A stretch of 64,000 bases of DNA from Myxococcota bacterium. GTDB lineage: Bacteria; Myxococcota_A; UBA9160; UBA4427. Positions 25,468-33,756 of the stretch are shown here, piece by piece. The notes below the pieces were generated by a model, which was given only the letters and a program-made list of their open reading frames with translations, did not search any database and was not told the DNA's origin. Each line of letters opens with the position of its first letter. Within the stretch, counting starts at the first letter, position 1. Made by a program: the position numbers and the translations under genes. The stretch spans positions 620,001 to 684,000 of the forward strand of contig JAWKRT010000002.1 of NCBI GenBank assembly GCA_041389495.1, read 5' to 3'.

Positions 25468-26118
25468 ATGCGATGGCGCGAGCGGATGGCGGCCGAGGTG
25501 CCCGCGAAGGTCGCCGTCTGGCTCGGACTCGCGGTCGGAATCTGCGTGCCGTACTTCGCGCTCCAGCGCGTCGACGCGTTCGCGCGGCAGAGCGTGCCGG
25601 TGACGCCGATCGACCGCTGGGTCGCGTTCGAGCCCGCGTGGATCGGCGCCTACGTCTCGCTCGCGCTGCTCGTTCCGCTCGCGCCGCTGCTCGCCGCCCG
25701 GCGCGACGAGCTCGCGCGCTACGCGCGCGGCCTCGCGCTCCTGTGCGCCGTCTGCTTCGCGATCTTCCTCGTGTTCCCGGTGCTCGGGCCGCGACCCGAC
25801 GCCGCGCCGACCGGCGGCCTCTACGCGTGGATCGTCTCCGTCGACCGGCCGGCGAACTCGATGCCGTCGCTGCACGCGGGGCTCACCGTCTACTCGCTGC
25901 TGTTCGCGGGCCGCGTGCTGCGCGGGGGAGCGCATCGGACGCCGTCCCTGGCCGTTCGCGCGGCGGGCCTCGGCTGGGGCGCGCTCATCCTCTTCTCGAC
26001 GCTGGCGACGAAGCAGCACTGGCTCGTCGACCTGCCGGCCGGCGCGCTCGTGGCCTGGGCCGCGCACGCTTCGGCGTGGCGCGGCGCCGACGAGCGCGGC
26101 GCTACGCGGCTCGCGTGA
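25468..26118 (+). CDS. PAP2-family membrane phosphatase
   Basis: The protein has 216 residues with five or six membrane segments. The PAP2 active site is visible as SMPSLHAG (about 131-138, the PSxH motif) and STLATKQHWLVDLPAG (about 172-187, the S/T-R-x5-H-x3-D motif with Thr in place of Arg). Family members dephosphorylate phosphatidate, undecaprenyl diphosphate or, in the AUR1-like branch, make inositol phospholipids. The last 17 bp overlap the convergent Lgt-family gene. Confidence 0.8.
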   Translation: MRWRERMAAEVPAKVAVWLGLAVGICVPYFALQRVDAFARQSVPVTPIDRWVAFEPAWIGAYVSLALLVPLAPLLAARRDELARYARGLALLCAVCFAIFLVFPVLGPRPDAAPTGGLYAWIVSVDRPANSMPSLHAGLTVYSLLFAGRVLRGGAHRTPSLAVRAAGLGWGALILFSTLATKQHWLVDLPAGALVAWAAHASAWRGADERGATRLA

Positions 26119-26869
26119 CGCCGCGGGCGCGCGCGAGCAGCACGGCGAGCCACGCGCAGCCGGCCGCGGTCGCGGCGATCGAGAGGTACTGGGCGGGCGT
26201 CCAGCCGAGGTAGCGGACGTCGCCCGTCCGCAGCGCGTCGAGCGCGAAGCGCACGGGGCCGTAGAGCGCGAAGAACGCGCCGATCCAGAACCCGTCGGGC
26301 CAGCGCCGGCGGTCGAGCCCGACGAAGGCGGCGGCCACGAGCGCGACCCAGAAGAACTCGAGCAGGCCGAGGTCGAAGCGCGGGCCGTCGGGGAAGCGCA
26401 CGGCGAGCCAGTGCGTCGACGAGACACCGAGGTGGTCGTGCTGCAGGCCGCAGCCGAGGCGCCCGATCGCGAGCGTGAAGGGCAGCGCGAAGATCAGGCA
26501 GTCGACGAAGCGCAGCATGTCGCGCGGCGCCATGCCGCGCAGGATCATCACGATCCACAGCCCGAGCAGGCCGCCCACCATCCCGCCGAACGAAGACAGG
26601 CTCCCCCAGAAGCGCAGCAGCTCGAGCGGATCGTCGCGCAGGCGCTCGGGGAAGTAGAAGAGCACGTCGAACACGTGCGCGCCGGCGATTCCGAGGCCGA
26701 TCGCCCAGCCGAGCAGCGTCGAGGTCGTGAGCCGGTCGATGCCGAAGCGCGGCGCGCGCCGCAGGACGATCTGGAACTCGACGACGATCGCGATGCCGAC
26801 GAGCACCCAGAAGGCCTGCAGCTCGACCGCGCCGACGCGGAGCGTGGGATGTTCGATGTAGGGAAGCAC
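26102..26869 (-). CDS. Divergent prolipoprotein diacylglyceryl transferase (Lgt) family protein
   Basis: The protein has 255 residues with a GTG start and seven predicted membrane segments. WGSLSSFGGMVGGLLG (about 88-103) is the conserved Lgt core loop, and LPFTLAIGRLGCGLQHDHLG (about 135-154) is the counterpart of the catalytic GRIGNFxNxE motif, but with CGLQHDH in place of NFxNxE. RYLGWTPAQYLS corresponds to the C-terminal signature. Lgt attaches diacylglycerol to the lipobox cysteine. The altered signature means either a divergent Lgt or a related transferase. A second canonical Lgt could exist elsewhere in the genome. Confidence 0.7.
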   Translation of the reverse strand: MLPYIEHPTLRVGAVELQAFWVLVGIAIVVEFQIVLRRAPRFGIDRLTTSTLLGWAIGLGIAGAHVFDVLFYFPERLRDDPLELLRFWGSLSSFGGMVGGLLGLWIVMILRGMAPRDMLRFVDCLIFALPFTLAIGRLGCGLQHDHLGVSSTHWLAVRFPDGPRFDLGLLEFFWVALVAAAFVGLDRRRWPDGFWIGAFFALYGPVRFALDALRTGDVRYLGWTPAQYLSIAATAAGCAWLAVLLARARGVTRAA

Positions 26870-26958
26870 CGCGCTCGCTCGCTCCGCCTGTCGTCCGGCC
26901 GCGCACGATAGCCCCGATCGCGCGCCGGGCCCTCGCAACCGGGGGCCCCGAAAGCGAA

Positions 26959-26988
26959 CGCCCCGGCCCTCCGCGGAGGGCCGGGGCG
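26959..26988 (-). terminator. Terminator-like 30-bp perfect palindrome after the large CTERM gene
   Basis: The arms CGCCCCGGCCCTCCG and its complement form a perfect G+C stem 25 bp downstream of the stop of the 923-residue exported protein gene. In the minus direction it is followed by TTCGCTTT, so it works as a terminator without a strict U tract. Confidence 0.65.
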
Positions 26989-27013
26989 CCGTTTCCGGGC
27001 TCGGCCGTGGTGC

Positions 27014-29785
27014 CTACGCCACCTCGCGCCGCAGGCGGCGCCGGTGGAGCCACATCAGGCCGGGCAGGATCAGCGCGAGCTCGGGGCCGAAGCCGCACAT
27101 GATGGGCGGGCTCGGCACGAGGTCGGGCGTGCACTTGAGCTCTTCGTCGCTGTCGACCATGCCCTCGAGCAGCCAGTCGTTGTTGTACAGCGGGTCGTTG
27201 AACTTCAGGTTGCCGTTGCGCTTCCCGCAGTCCTCGACGCCGTTCATCGAGCTGTCCTGGCACCAGACGTCGAACTTCGACTCGCCGAGCTTCACGGTCT
27301 GCGTCGAGTTGAAGATCTCGAAGGTCGGGTAGATGCCGCCGCCGCCGCCGAAGCCGCCGACGGTGATCGCCTCGCCCGGCTCGACGTTGTCGAGCAGCGC
27401 GAGCTGGTTGCCACCCACGAACGACTCCCAGACCTTCACGTCGACCGTCTGCGCGCCGTTCCAGATGAGCGTGAGCTCGCTGATCGGCTCGGAGCAGAAG
27501 AACGAGCCGGGCGGCGGAGCGAGCACGCCGACCGTCACCTGGTCGGTGCCGGGCAGGCAGACCGCGCCGCCGACGTCGCCCGTCGCCGTGGCGACGTTCG
27601 TCGTCGTGCCGAGCAGCGTCGCGGGCACGACGTACTCGCGCATCTCACCGGGTGCGAGCGAGTCGCCGCTGGCGACCACGCCGAGCTGGTCGTCCGTCAC
27701 CGTGACGTTGTCCACCGTCGACGCGTTCGGGTTCGTGACCTTGTACTGGTACTGGATGTTGCCGCCGAGCTGGATCGGCCCGTCGTCCTCGCGGTCCATG
27801 CCGAAGACCACGAACGAGCCGAACCGGTCGCCGAGGCTGAGCGGCTTGTGGCACGAGGTCTTGATCTGGATCGACTGCGCGCCGCCGGCTCCCGTCACGT
27901 CGAGGTTCACGAACGCCGGCAGGTCGCCGCCGCTCGAGGACGTCACGGTCACGAGGTCGCCGAACTCGATCAGGTCGACCGGGTCGACGTCGAGGCCCGA
28001 GGCGACCGCGACCGACACCGGGTCGCCGGGGTCGGCGACGCCCGCGCACGAGGCGTAGCCGCCCTGCGAGTTGCTCACCGTGCAGCCGGCGCCCAGGTAG
28101 TCGCCGATGTACGCGAGCGTGAGCTCCTGCAGGTCGCTCGTGCAGTGCGGGCCGGGCGGCGCGAGCGGCACCTCGCAGGCGTCGAGCTTGCCGTTCGAGC
28201 CGTCGCCCTCGGCCACCGTCGTGCCGTTCTTCGTCGTGAACTCGACGAGCCGGAAGCTGCCGAACTCGTCGCCGAGCGCGAGCGGCTGCGAGCACGACAC
28301 GTGGAACTCGACCGTCTGCACGACGCCGTTCGAGTCGACGATCTTGAACTTCTGGTTCGGGTAGAGGCCGCCCTTCCACGTGGCGCTCACGCGGATGCGG
28401 TCGCCGTCGTTGATGCCGCTCGCGGGCGAGACGGTCTGCTTGTACCCGAACTTGCCGGTGTACACGACGCCGACGTTGGTCTTGCCCGTCGCGTCGCCGT
28501 GGCAGCTCGCTTCGCCGCTCTGCGGGTTCGCGAGCGGGTCCTGGCAGTCGCGGCCGTTGTACTCGAGCACCATGTCGACGAGCTTCGCGTCGCACGGCGT
28601 GCCGACCGGGTCGCCCGAGTTCGCGCAGGTCGTCGCGGGGACGGGCACCGAGCAGTCCGTGTACCCGCCGAGCGTCGACTCGAGGCCGACGACCTCGTAG
28701 GCGCCGAACTTGTCGCCGCACTCGATCGCGCGGTCGCACGACGTGTCGACCTTGATGATCTGGCGCCGGTGGTAGCCGTCCTGCGTCTTGAGCTTCATCC
28801 AGTCCGGCAGCGTGCCCGTCGTGCTCGTCACGGTCACGACGTCGCCCTTCTGGATGCCGCTGTTCGGCGTCGCGACGAGCGTGCCGCCGTCGTAGAGGAA
28901 CGAGATGAACGCGTCGTGGCCCATCGAGCGCTTGCCGTAGCAGCGGCTCTTGCCGCCCTGCGAGTTGCTCGACTTGCCGCCCTTCTCGCCCGTGTACTCG
29001 AGCTCGAGGCGGACGATGTCGCCGTCGCAGAGGTTGAAGTCGGGGAGCTTCGGCTGCGTGATGCAGCACGTCTTGTCGATCTCGAGCTCGCACTCGACCG
29101 GGTTCACGAGCAGCGCGACCGAAGGGCCGCTCACGCTCTTCTTCTGCATCGAGCCGGCCGTGTTGCCGGCCGCGCAGTTCGTCCCGAGCGTGTTCGTGAG
29201 GGCGACGTCCGCCTTCGTCGCGTTCGGCACGACGGCCGCGACGTCGACGAACACCGTGCCCGTCCAGCCCTTGACGCCGAAGTCCGTCGGCAGCGCGAAG
29301 CTGCCGCTCGGCGCCATCGTGCCGTTGAACGGGATCACGACGGGGGCGATCGGCCCGCTCGTCGTCTCGGTGACCGTGATCGTGCCCGAGAGCGCCGCCG
29401 ACGAGTTCGTCGCCGCGGTGCCGAACGGCGGGAACGAGGTGAGCGTCGAGTCGCCGGCCTCCTGGAGGCCGAGCGTCGCGATGTGCACGCCCGGGCCGGC
29501 CTGGATCGTGGTCGTGAGCTCGGAGGACGTGACGTCGCTCGAGCCCTGCGCGCACGAGGACGTGAAGTTCGTGGGCGCGAAGAGGAGCTGGTCGCCGCCT
29601 CCGCCGAGCGTCGGCGCCTCCCACAGGGGCTCGACGTCACCGGCGGAGAGCGTCGTCTCCGAGACCTGGAGGAAGTCGACACCCGTGCCGAGGAAGTCGC
29701 CGTGGTTCACCGTGGCGAACGCGGCGGGCGGGACGAGCAGCGAGGCGATCAGGAGGGCGAGGAGCTTGGGAGCATGCGGACGCAC
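27014..29785 (-). CDS. Large exported protein with repeated Cys-rich modules and a C-terminal sorting-type anchor
   Basis: The protein has 923 residues. Residues 1-24 are a signal peptide. Residues 26-230 are clearly paralogous to the neighbouring PEP-CTERM protein (shared GWTGTVFVDVAAVVPNATK against GWTAMLYVDIAAIVPNATK, and the KKSVSGP/KKAVSGP block). Three modules of about 118 residues follow (252-368, 396-516, 547-663), each starting L.LEY.G with NSQ and C..G, and ending TSC..PL..GD.FG. A degenerate fourth is at 764-862. Residues 668-755 resemble a DUF11-type repeat. The C-terminus (897-923) reads CGFGPELALILPGL plus an Arg-rich tail. It is probably surface-located, exported and anchored. 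The function is unknown. Confidence 0.8.
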   Translation of the reverse strand: MRPHAPKLLALLIASLLVPPAAFATVNHGDFLGTGVDFLQVSETTLSAGDVEPLWEAPTLGGGGDQLLFAPTNFTSSCAQGSSDVTSSELTTTIQAGPGVHIATLGLQEAGDSTLTSFPPFGTAATNSSAALSGTITVTETTSGPIAPVVIPFNGTMAPSGSFALPTDFGVKGWTGTVFVDVAAVVPNATKADVALTNTLGTNCAAGNTAGSMQKKSVSGPSVALLVNPVECELEIDKTCCITQPKLPDFNLCDGDIVRLELEYTGEKGGKSSNSQGGKSRCYGKRSMGHDAFISFLYDGGTLVATPNSGIQKGDVVTVTSTTGTLPDWMKLKTQDGYHRRQIIKVDTSCDRAIECGDKFGAYEVVGLESTLGGYTDCSVPVPATTCANSGDPVGTPCDAKLVDMVLEYNGRDCQDPLANPQSGEASCHGDATGKTNVGVVYTGKFGYKQTVSPASGINDGDRIRVSATWKGGLYPNQKFKIVDSNGVVQTVEFHVSCSQPLALGDEFGSFRLVEFTTKNGTTVAEGDGSNGKLDACEVPLAPPGPHCTSDLQELTLAYIGDYLGAGCTVSNSQGGYASCAGVADPGDPVSVAVASGLDVDPVDLIEFGDLVTVTSSSGGDLPAFVNLDVTGAGGAQSIQIKTSCHKPLSLGDRFGSFVVFGMDREDDGPIQLGGNIQYQYKVTNPNASTVDNVTVTDDQLGVVASGDSLAPGEMREYVVPATLLGTTTNVATATGDVGGAVCLPGTDQVTVGVLAPPPGSFFCSEPISELTLIWNGAQTVDVKVWESFVGGNQLALLDNVEPGEAITVGGFGGGGGIYPTFEIFNSTQTVKLGESKFDVWCQDSSMNGVEDCGKRNGNLKFNDPLYNNDWLLEGMVDSDEELKCTPDLVPSPPIMCGFGPELALILPGLMWLHRRRLRREVA

Positions 29786-29830
29786 GGGAGTCTCCTTGGG
29801 TCAGGAGCCGTCCGCACCGAGTTCCCGTCG

Positions 29831-29844
29831 CCCCTCCGGAGGGG
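29831..29844. promoter_or_regulatory. Stem-loop between the two paralogous exported-protein genes
   Basis: CCCCTCCGGAGGGG is a perfect 14-bp palindrome in the 117-bp gap. It could attenuate read-through from the upstream PEP-CTERM gene into the large gene or stabilise an mRNA end. Confidence 0.4.
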
Positions 29845-29902
29845 AAAGGTGTTCGTCGCGCTACGGCTCAGATCTACCGGGCACGCGCGCGCCCAGGCCT
29901 TG

Positions 29903-30685
29903 CTAGTTGCGGCTGCGACGCGCCGGGATCGCGAGTGCGATCAGGCCCGTGGCGACCAGAACGAACGTACCCGGCTCCGGAACCACTTCGAAGACGATCG
30001 TAGGCCCGCTGACCGCCTTCTTCTGGATCGACGAGGCGGTCGTCGCCTCGCTGAACGCGAACAGGTTGTTGTCGAAGCCGACCGCGACCTTCGTCGCGTT
30101 GGGAACGATGGCCGCGATGTCGACGTAGAGCATCGCCGTCCAGCCCGTCGTGCCCGGGTTCGACACGAGGTCGAACGTGTTGCCGGGCCCGTAGACGACG
30201 TCGGTGTCGTCGAACGTGAAGACCTGCGCGACGGGAAGCACGCCGTTGATGTCCTCGAGCACCGTGATCGTGCCGCCGATGCCGACGAACGTGCCGGTCG
30301 CCGCCGTGCCGAGGCCCGCGAGCGTCGTGTCACCGGCCTCGGTGAGCTTGAGCGCGTCGATGGTCGCGCCCGGGCCCGTGGCCATGATCGTGAGCTGGAG
30401 CTGCGCGCCGGTCATGTCGAAGCCGCCGCCGCCCGCGCTCGCGCTGAAGTTGGTCGGGAAGAAGAGGAGCTGGTCGCTCGAGACCGTCGGCGCGCCGAAC
30501 AGCGGCTCCGGGTCGCCGAAGGTCGACGTCTCCTGGACCCCGAGGAAGTCGAAGTTGGCTCCGCTCAGGTTGCCGTAGATCGTGGTCGCGCCGGCCGTCG
30601 TCGCCGCGAGCGCGCCGGTGAGCACCACCGCCGCCGCCAGGCTCCGCGCCGTCCGTCGCTGCTTCAGGATTCGTCCGCTCGTCAT
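29903..30685 (-). CDS. PEP-CTERM sorting-domain exported protein
   Basis: The protein has 260 residues. A signal peptide spans about 1-33 (basic RILKQRRTARS, then a hydrophobic core ending TAGA). The C-terminus VVPEPGTFVLVATGLIALA followed by RRSRN is a full PEP-CTERM signal: the PEP motif, a membrane segment and a basic tail. Proteins with it are processed by exosortase (EpsH/XrtA) and usually go to the extracellular matrix. The body (34-230) is a beta-rich domain shared with the neighbouring 923-residue protein. A sigma-54-like element lies about 150 bp upstream. No exosortase gene is in the window. Confidence 0.9.
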   Translation of the reverse strand: MTSGRILKQRRTARSLAAAVVLTGALAATTAGATTIYGNLSGANFDFLGVQETSTFGDPEPLFGAPTVSSDQLLFFPTNFSASAGGGGFDMTGAQLQLTIMATGPGATIDALKLTEAGDTTLAGLGTAATGTFVGIGGTITVLEDINGVLPVAQVFTFDDTDVVYGPGNTFDLVSNPGTTGWTAMLYVDIAAIVPNATKVAVGFDNNLFAFSEATTASSIQKKAVSGPTIVFEVVPEPGTFVLVATGLIALAIPARRSRN

Positions 30686-30837
30686 CGCTGCTCCGCCCCT
30701 TCCCAGTAGGCGTGGTCGCGCCGGGTGTCGTGCGTTCTGACCATCCGCGTTCACGCGCCCCGTGTTCCGGCACCGGGCGCCGCGCGGGGTGGGCGCCACC
30801 GGCCCGCTCTCCGCGCACAGAACCAGTGCCGGTTCAT

Positions 30838-30852
30838 GCAACGTCCGTTCCG
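30838..30852 (-). promoter_or_regulatory. Sigma-54-like promoter element for the PEP-CTERM gene
   Basis: On the minus strand CGGAAC-GGACG-TTGC has the invariant GG and GC dinucleotides at the correct 10-nt spacing and a perfect TTGC half, but two mismatches in the TGGCAC half. It lies about 150 bp upstream of the start at 30685. Confidence 0.4.
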
Positions 30853-30895
30853 GAAATTCCGTTGCGATCGGATGAAGAACAAGTGCAGTGATGGC

Positions 30896-30930
30896 GGGGG
30901 GTTGGGCCCCGGGCCCAGGGAGAACCCCCG
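30896..30930 (-). terminator. Nested G+C hairpin, possible terminator of the aldehyde dehydrogenase gene
   Basis: The inner stem TGGGCCC/GGGCCCA (30903-30917) with a single-base centre is enclosed by GGGGGTT and AACCCCC. It lies about 120 bp after the aldehyde dehydrogenase stop. No U tract follows. Confidence 0.35.
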
Positions 30931-31053
30931 TGCCCCAGTCGAGTGAGGGAAAATCCCTTTCCGCTCCGAGGGAAGATTCGTTCCGCGAGGTGCGAGCCGG
31001 CCCCGGCCCCAGAGGATACCGACCCACTAAGAATGGAAGCCGGCCGGCCCGGC

Positions 31054-32565
31054 TCAGGCCCCCCGCCCGGGCGGGCGGGTGGCGATCCAGATCGTCTTGG
31101 TCTGGAGGTACTGGTCGAGGGCCTCGGCGCCGTTGTCGCGGGCGAGGGAGCCCGAGCGCTTGAACCCGCCGAAGGGCGTCTTCACGTCGCCCTCCGAGAA
31201 GGCGTTGATCGAGATCGTCCCGCACGGGAGGCGCCGCGCGAGGTGGAGGGCGCGGTCGATGTCGTTCGTGAACACGGTGGCGTGGAGGCCGTAGTCGCTG
31301 TCGCGCGCAACGGCGAGCGCCTGCTCGAGGCCGTCGACCGGCAGGATGCCGAGCACGGGCCCGAAGATCTCCTCGCGCGCGATGGTCATGCGCGGCTCGA
31401 GGCCGGCGAAGACGGTCGGCTGCACGAAGCAGCCGGGCTCGCGCTCGCTCGCGCCGCCGGCGAGCAGGCGCGCGCCCTCGCGGCGGCCGGCTTCGATGTA
31501 TCCCATCACGCGCTCCTGGTGCTCGCGCGTCACCATCGCGCCGATCTGGGTCGCGGGGTCGAGCGGGTCGCCGAGCACGAAGGCGCGCGCGCGCGCCGTC
31601 ACGCGCTCGGCGTACTCGTCGGCGACGCGGCGGTCGACGAGCTGGCGCATGTTCGCCGAGCAGTTCTGGCCGGCGTTCCAGAATGCCGACATCGCGGCGT
31701 TCTCGATCAGGTGGTCGTCGAGCGGCGCGTCGTCGAGCACGATGAACGGGCTCTTGCCGCCCATCTCGAGGCCGACGACCTTGAGATTGCTCTCGCCCGC
31801 ATAACGAAGGAAGTAGCCGCCGACCTCGGTCGAGCCGGTGAACGAGACGACGTCGACGTCGCGGTGGCGGCCGATCGCCTGCCCCGTGGTCTCTCCGTGC
31901 CCGGGGAGCACGTTCAGCACGCCGGCCGGCACGCCGGCCACGGCCGCGAGCTCGGCGAGGCGGAGCGCCGTGAGCGGCGTCTGCTCGGCGGGCTTCACGA
32001 TCGCCGAGCAGCCCGCGGCGAGCGCGGGGGCGAGCTTCCAGGCCGCCATCAGCAGCGGGAAGTTCCACGGCAGCACGAGCCCGACGACGCCGGCCGGCTC
32101 CTTCACGATCAGCGCGAGCGCGTGCTCGCCCGTCGGCGCCACGCGGCCGAACGCCTTGTCCGCGAGCTCGGCGTACCACTGGAAGAACGTCGGCACCTCG
32201 TTGCCGATCTCGTGCAGGCAGTCGGTGATCGTCTTGCCGCTGTCGAGGCTCTCGAGGACGGCGAGCTCCTCGGCGTTCTCGCGCACGAGGTCGGCGAGCC
32301 GCAGCAGCACGCGCTTGCGCTCCTCGGGCGCGGTGCGCGACCAGACGCCCTCGTCGAACGCGCGCCGCGCCGCTCGGACGGCGCGGTCGACGTCGTCGGC
32401 GCCGCAGTGCGCGACCTCGGCGAGCACCTCGCCCGTCGCGGGGTTCAGCGTCTGGAAGACGTCGCCCGAGGCGGCCGGGCAGGGCGCGCCGTCGACGAAG
32501 GCCAGGTGCGGGAGCCGGAGGCCGGCGGCGATGCGCTTCGCGTTCTCGTGCGTGAGGGAAGCCAT
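31054..32565 (-). CDS. NAD(P)-dependent aldehyde dehydrogenase
   Basis: The protein has 503 residues, the normal ALDH length. Cofactor block VLPWNFP (164-170) and FTGSTEVGG (242-250), catalytic general base E267 in LEMGGKSP, and nucleophile C302 in NAGQNCSAN are all present. The C-terminal PFGGFKRSG matches the betaine/hydroxymuconic/gamma-aminobutyraldehyde ALDH branch. The annotation gamma-glutamyl-gamma-aminobutyraldehyde-type is common for such proteins, but the substrate is open. GGAG precedes the ATG. The SDR gene 62 bp upstream on the same strand could supply the aldehyde. Confidence 0.92.
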   Translation of the reverse strand: MASLTHENAKRIAAGLRLPHLAFVDGAPCPAASGDVFQTLNPATGEVLAEVAHCGADDVDRAVRAARRAFDEGVWSRTAPEERKRVLLRLADLVRENAEELAVLESLDSGKTITDCLHEIGNEVPTFFQWYAELADKAFGRVAPTGEHALALIVKEPAGVVGLVLPWNFPLLMAAWKLAPALAAGCSAIVKPAEQTPLTALRLAELAAVAGVPAGVLNVLPGHGETTGQAIGRHRDVDVVSFTGSTEVGGYFLRYAGESNLKVVGLEMGGKSPFIVLDDAPLDDHLIENAAMSAFWNAGQNCSANMRQLVDRRVADEYAERVTARARAFVLGDPLDPATQIGAMVTREHQERVMGYIEAGRREGARLLAGGASEREPGCFVQPTVFAGLEPRMTIAREEIFGPVLGILPVDGLEQALAVARDSDYGLHATVFTNDIDRALHLARRLPCGTISINAFSEGDVKTPFGGFKRSGSLARDNGAEALDQYLQTKTIWIATRPPGRGA

Positions 32566-32627
32566 GGGAGGATCTCCGATCGGAAGTGGGTTCGGGGAGG
32601 CGCCGCGGTGCCGCGCGCCCTGGCTCG

Positions 32628-33476
32628 CTAGTCGGCGCGGACGGGGCGCTGGCCGCCCGGGTAGGGGCGCGTCGCATCGAGTGTCATGACGGTCGCGCCG
32701 AGCTCGTCGAGCAGCGCGAGGCTCTCGAGCACGCCGCCCGTGCGCGCGCGCTCGCAGCAGCAGAGCGCGACGATCGCCTCGACCATCGCCTCCATCGACT
32801 CGATCTGGTCCGCGGAGAGGTGCTCGCCGACGAGCACCTCGGCGCCCTCGCTGAGCACGGCCGCGCGCGGCTCGACGGTGTTGATGCGGATGCCCGCGCC
32901 AAAGAACTCGGCCGCGAACGCGTTGGTGAGCCGGTTGAGCGCGGCCTTGCTCGCGCCGTAGACGCCGATCGTGCGCGCCGCGGGCGGCAGGTCGAACGGA
33001 GGGCCCGCGACGAGCGGCGCGCTCCCGCTCGAGAGGTTCACGATCCAGCCCTCGCCGCGCTCGACCATCTGCGGCAGCACGGCCTGCATGAGGTCGACGG
33101 GCGCGTGGACGTTGACCTCGAACGTGACGCGGCGGCGCTTCAGCGGGAAGTCGGCGTTCAGGGCGTACATGGCGGCGGCCGCGTTGTTGACGAGCACGTC
33201 GACGCGCCCGGCGAAGGCGTCGAGCGCGGCCGGTACGACCTGTGCGCGGCTCTCCGCGTCGGCGAGGTCGGCCGTGAGCACCTCGATGCGCGTTCCGTAC
33301 TTCCGGCAGCGCTCGGCCGTCTCGCGCAGGCTGCCGGCGAGGTGGTCGTGCTGGTCGAGCGTGCGGGCGACGAGCAGCACGTTGGCGCCCTCGGCCGCGA
33401 GCCGCTCGCTCGTCGCCGCGCCGATGCCGCGGCTCGCCCCCGTCACGATCGCGTTCCGCCCTTCGAATCGTCGCAT
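32628..33476 (-). CDS. Short-chain dehydrogenase/reductase
   Basis: The protein has 282 residues. TGASRGIGAAT (11-21) is the cofactor loop, VNNAAA the NNAG-like motif, S in NLSSGS and YGASK the catalytic pair. An unusually polar insertion (PLKRRRVTF) sits in the substrate-side helix, and the C-terminal third contains a Cys triplet (ALCCCE). The N-terminal Arg after strand 2 (ARTLDQ) suggests NADP. It is probably transcribed with the aldehyde dehydrogenase gene. A TAACAT -10-like box (33536-33541, minus) lies about 60 bp before the start. Confidence 0.88.
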   Translation of the reverse strand: MRRFEGRNAIVTGASRGIGAATSERLAAEGANVLLVARTLDQHDHLAGSLRETAERCRKYGTRIEVLTADLADAESRAQVVPAALDAFAGRVDVLVNNAAAAMYALNADFPLKRRRVTFEVNVHAPVDLMQAVLPQMVERGEGWIVNLSSGSAPLVAGPPFDLPPAARTIGVYGASKAALNRLTNAFAAEFFGAGIRINTVEPRAAVLSEGAEVLVGEHLSADQIESMEAMVEAIVALCCCERARTGGVLESLALLDELGATVMTLDATRPYPGGQRPVRAD

Positions 33477-33632
33477 GTCCTCGGCTCTCCTGGTCTCGCC
33501 GCGCGGCGCGCCGCGCGCGGCACCGGCGTTCGTCGATGTTAGGCCTGTGCCGCGCGCCGCACCGCGCCGCACCGCGCTCGCGATGCGTACCCGGCGCGGC
33601 TTCGTGCGCGTCCCGGCGTCGACGGAGCGGTG

Positions 33633-33638
33633 TAGGAT
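33633..33638 (+). promoter_or_regulatory. -10 box TAGGAT for the nitroreductase gene
   Basis: TAGGAT within TGTAGGATAC is in the 280-bp divergent gap, 118 bp before the GTG start at 33757. Confidence 0.3.
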
Positions 33639-33756
33639 ACGACGCCGCGACGGCCGGGGTCGACGACCGCGAGCGCGCAGCGGGGAACGGCGCGTCGCGC
33701 AAGGCGGCGCCGCGCGGGAGACGCCCGGCGGCGGCGCCGGCACAGGAGGGCACACC

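Larger units (their letters stand above)
30686..31053. other. 368-bp region without a gene between the PEP-CTERM and aldehyde dehydrogenase genes
   Basis: No supported coding frame is seen. It holds the sigma-54-like element at 30838-30852 and a nested inverted repeat at 30896-30930 (inner arms TGGGCCC/GGGCCCA around one base, outer GGGGGTT/AACCCCC). The latter may terminate the aldehyde dehydrogenase transcript. The stretch near 30860-30890 is less G+C-rich than its surroundings, as expected of a promoter region. Confidence 0.5.

Noticed and set aside
29846..29902. TGGGCG-N5-GTGC on the minus strand before the large CTERM gene as a second sigma-54 site
   Set aside because: GG and GC are correctly spaced, but the rest is a CG-repeat run that arises easily by chance in this composition.
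30815..30840. GGCAC...GTGC on the minus strand as a sigma-54 promoter
   Set aside because: The GG to GC distance is 12 instead of 10; the site at 30838-30852 has the right spacing.
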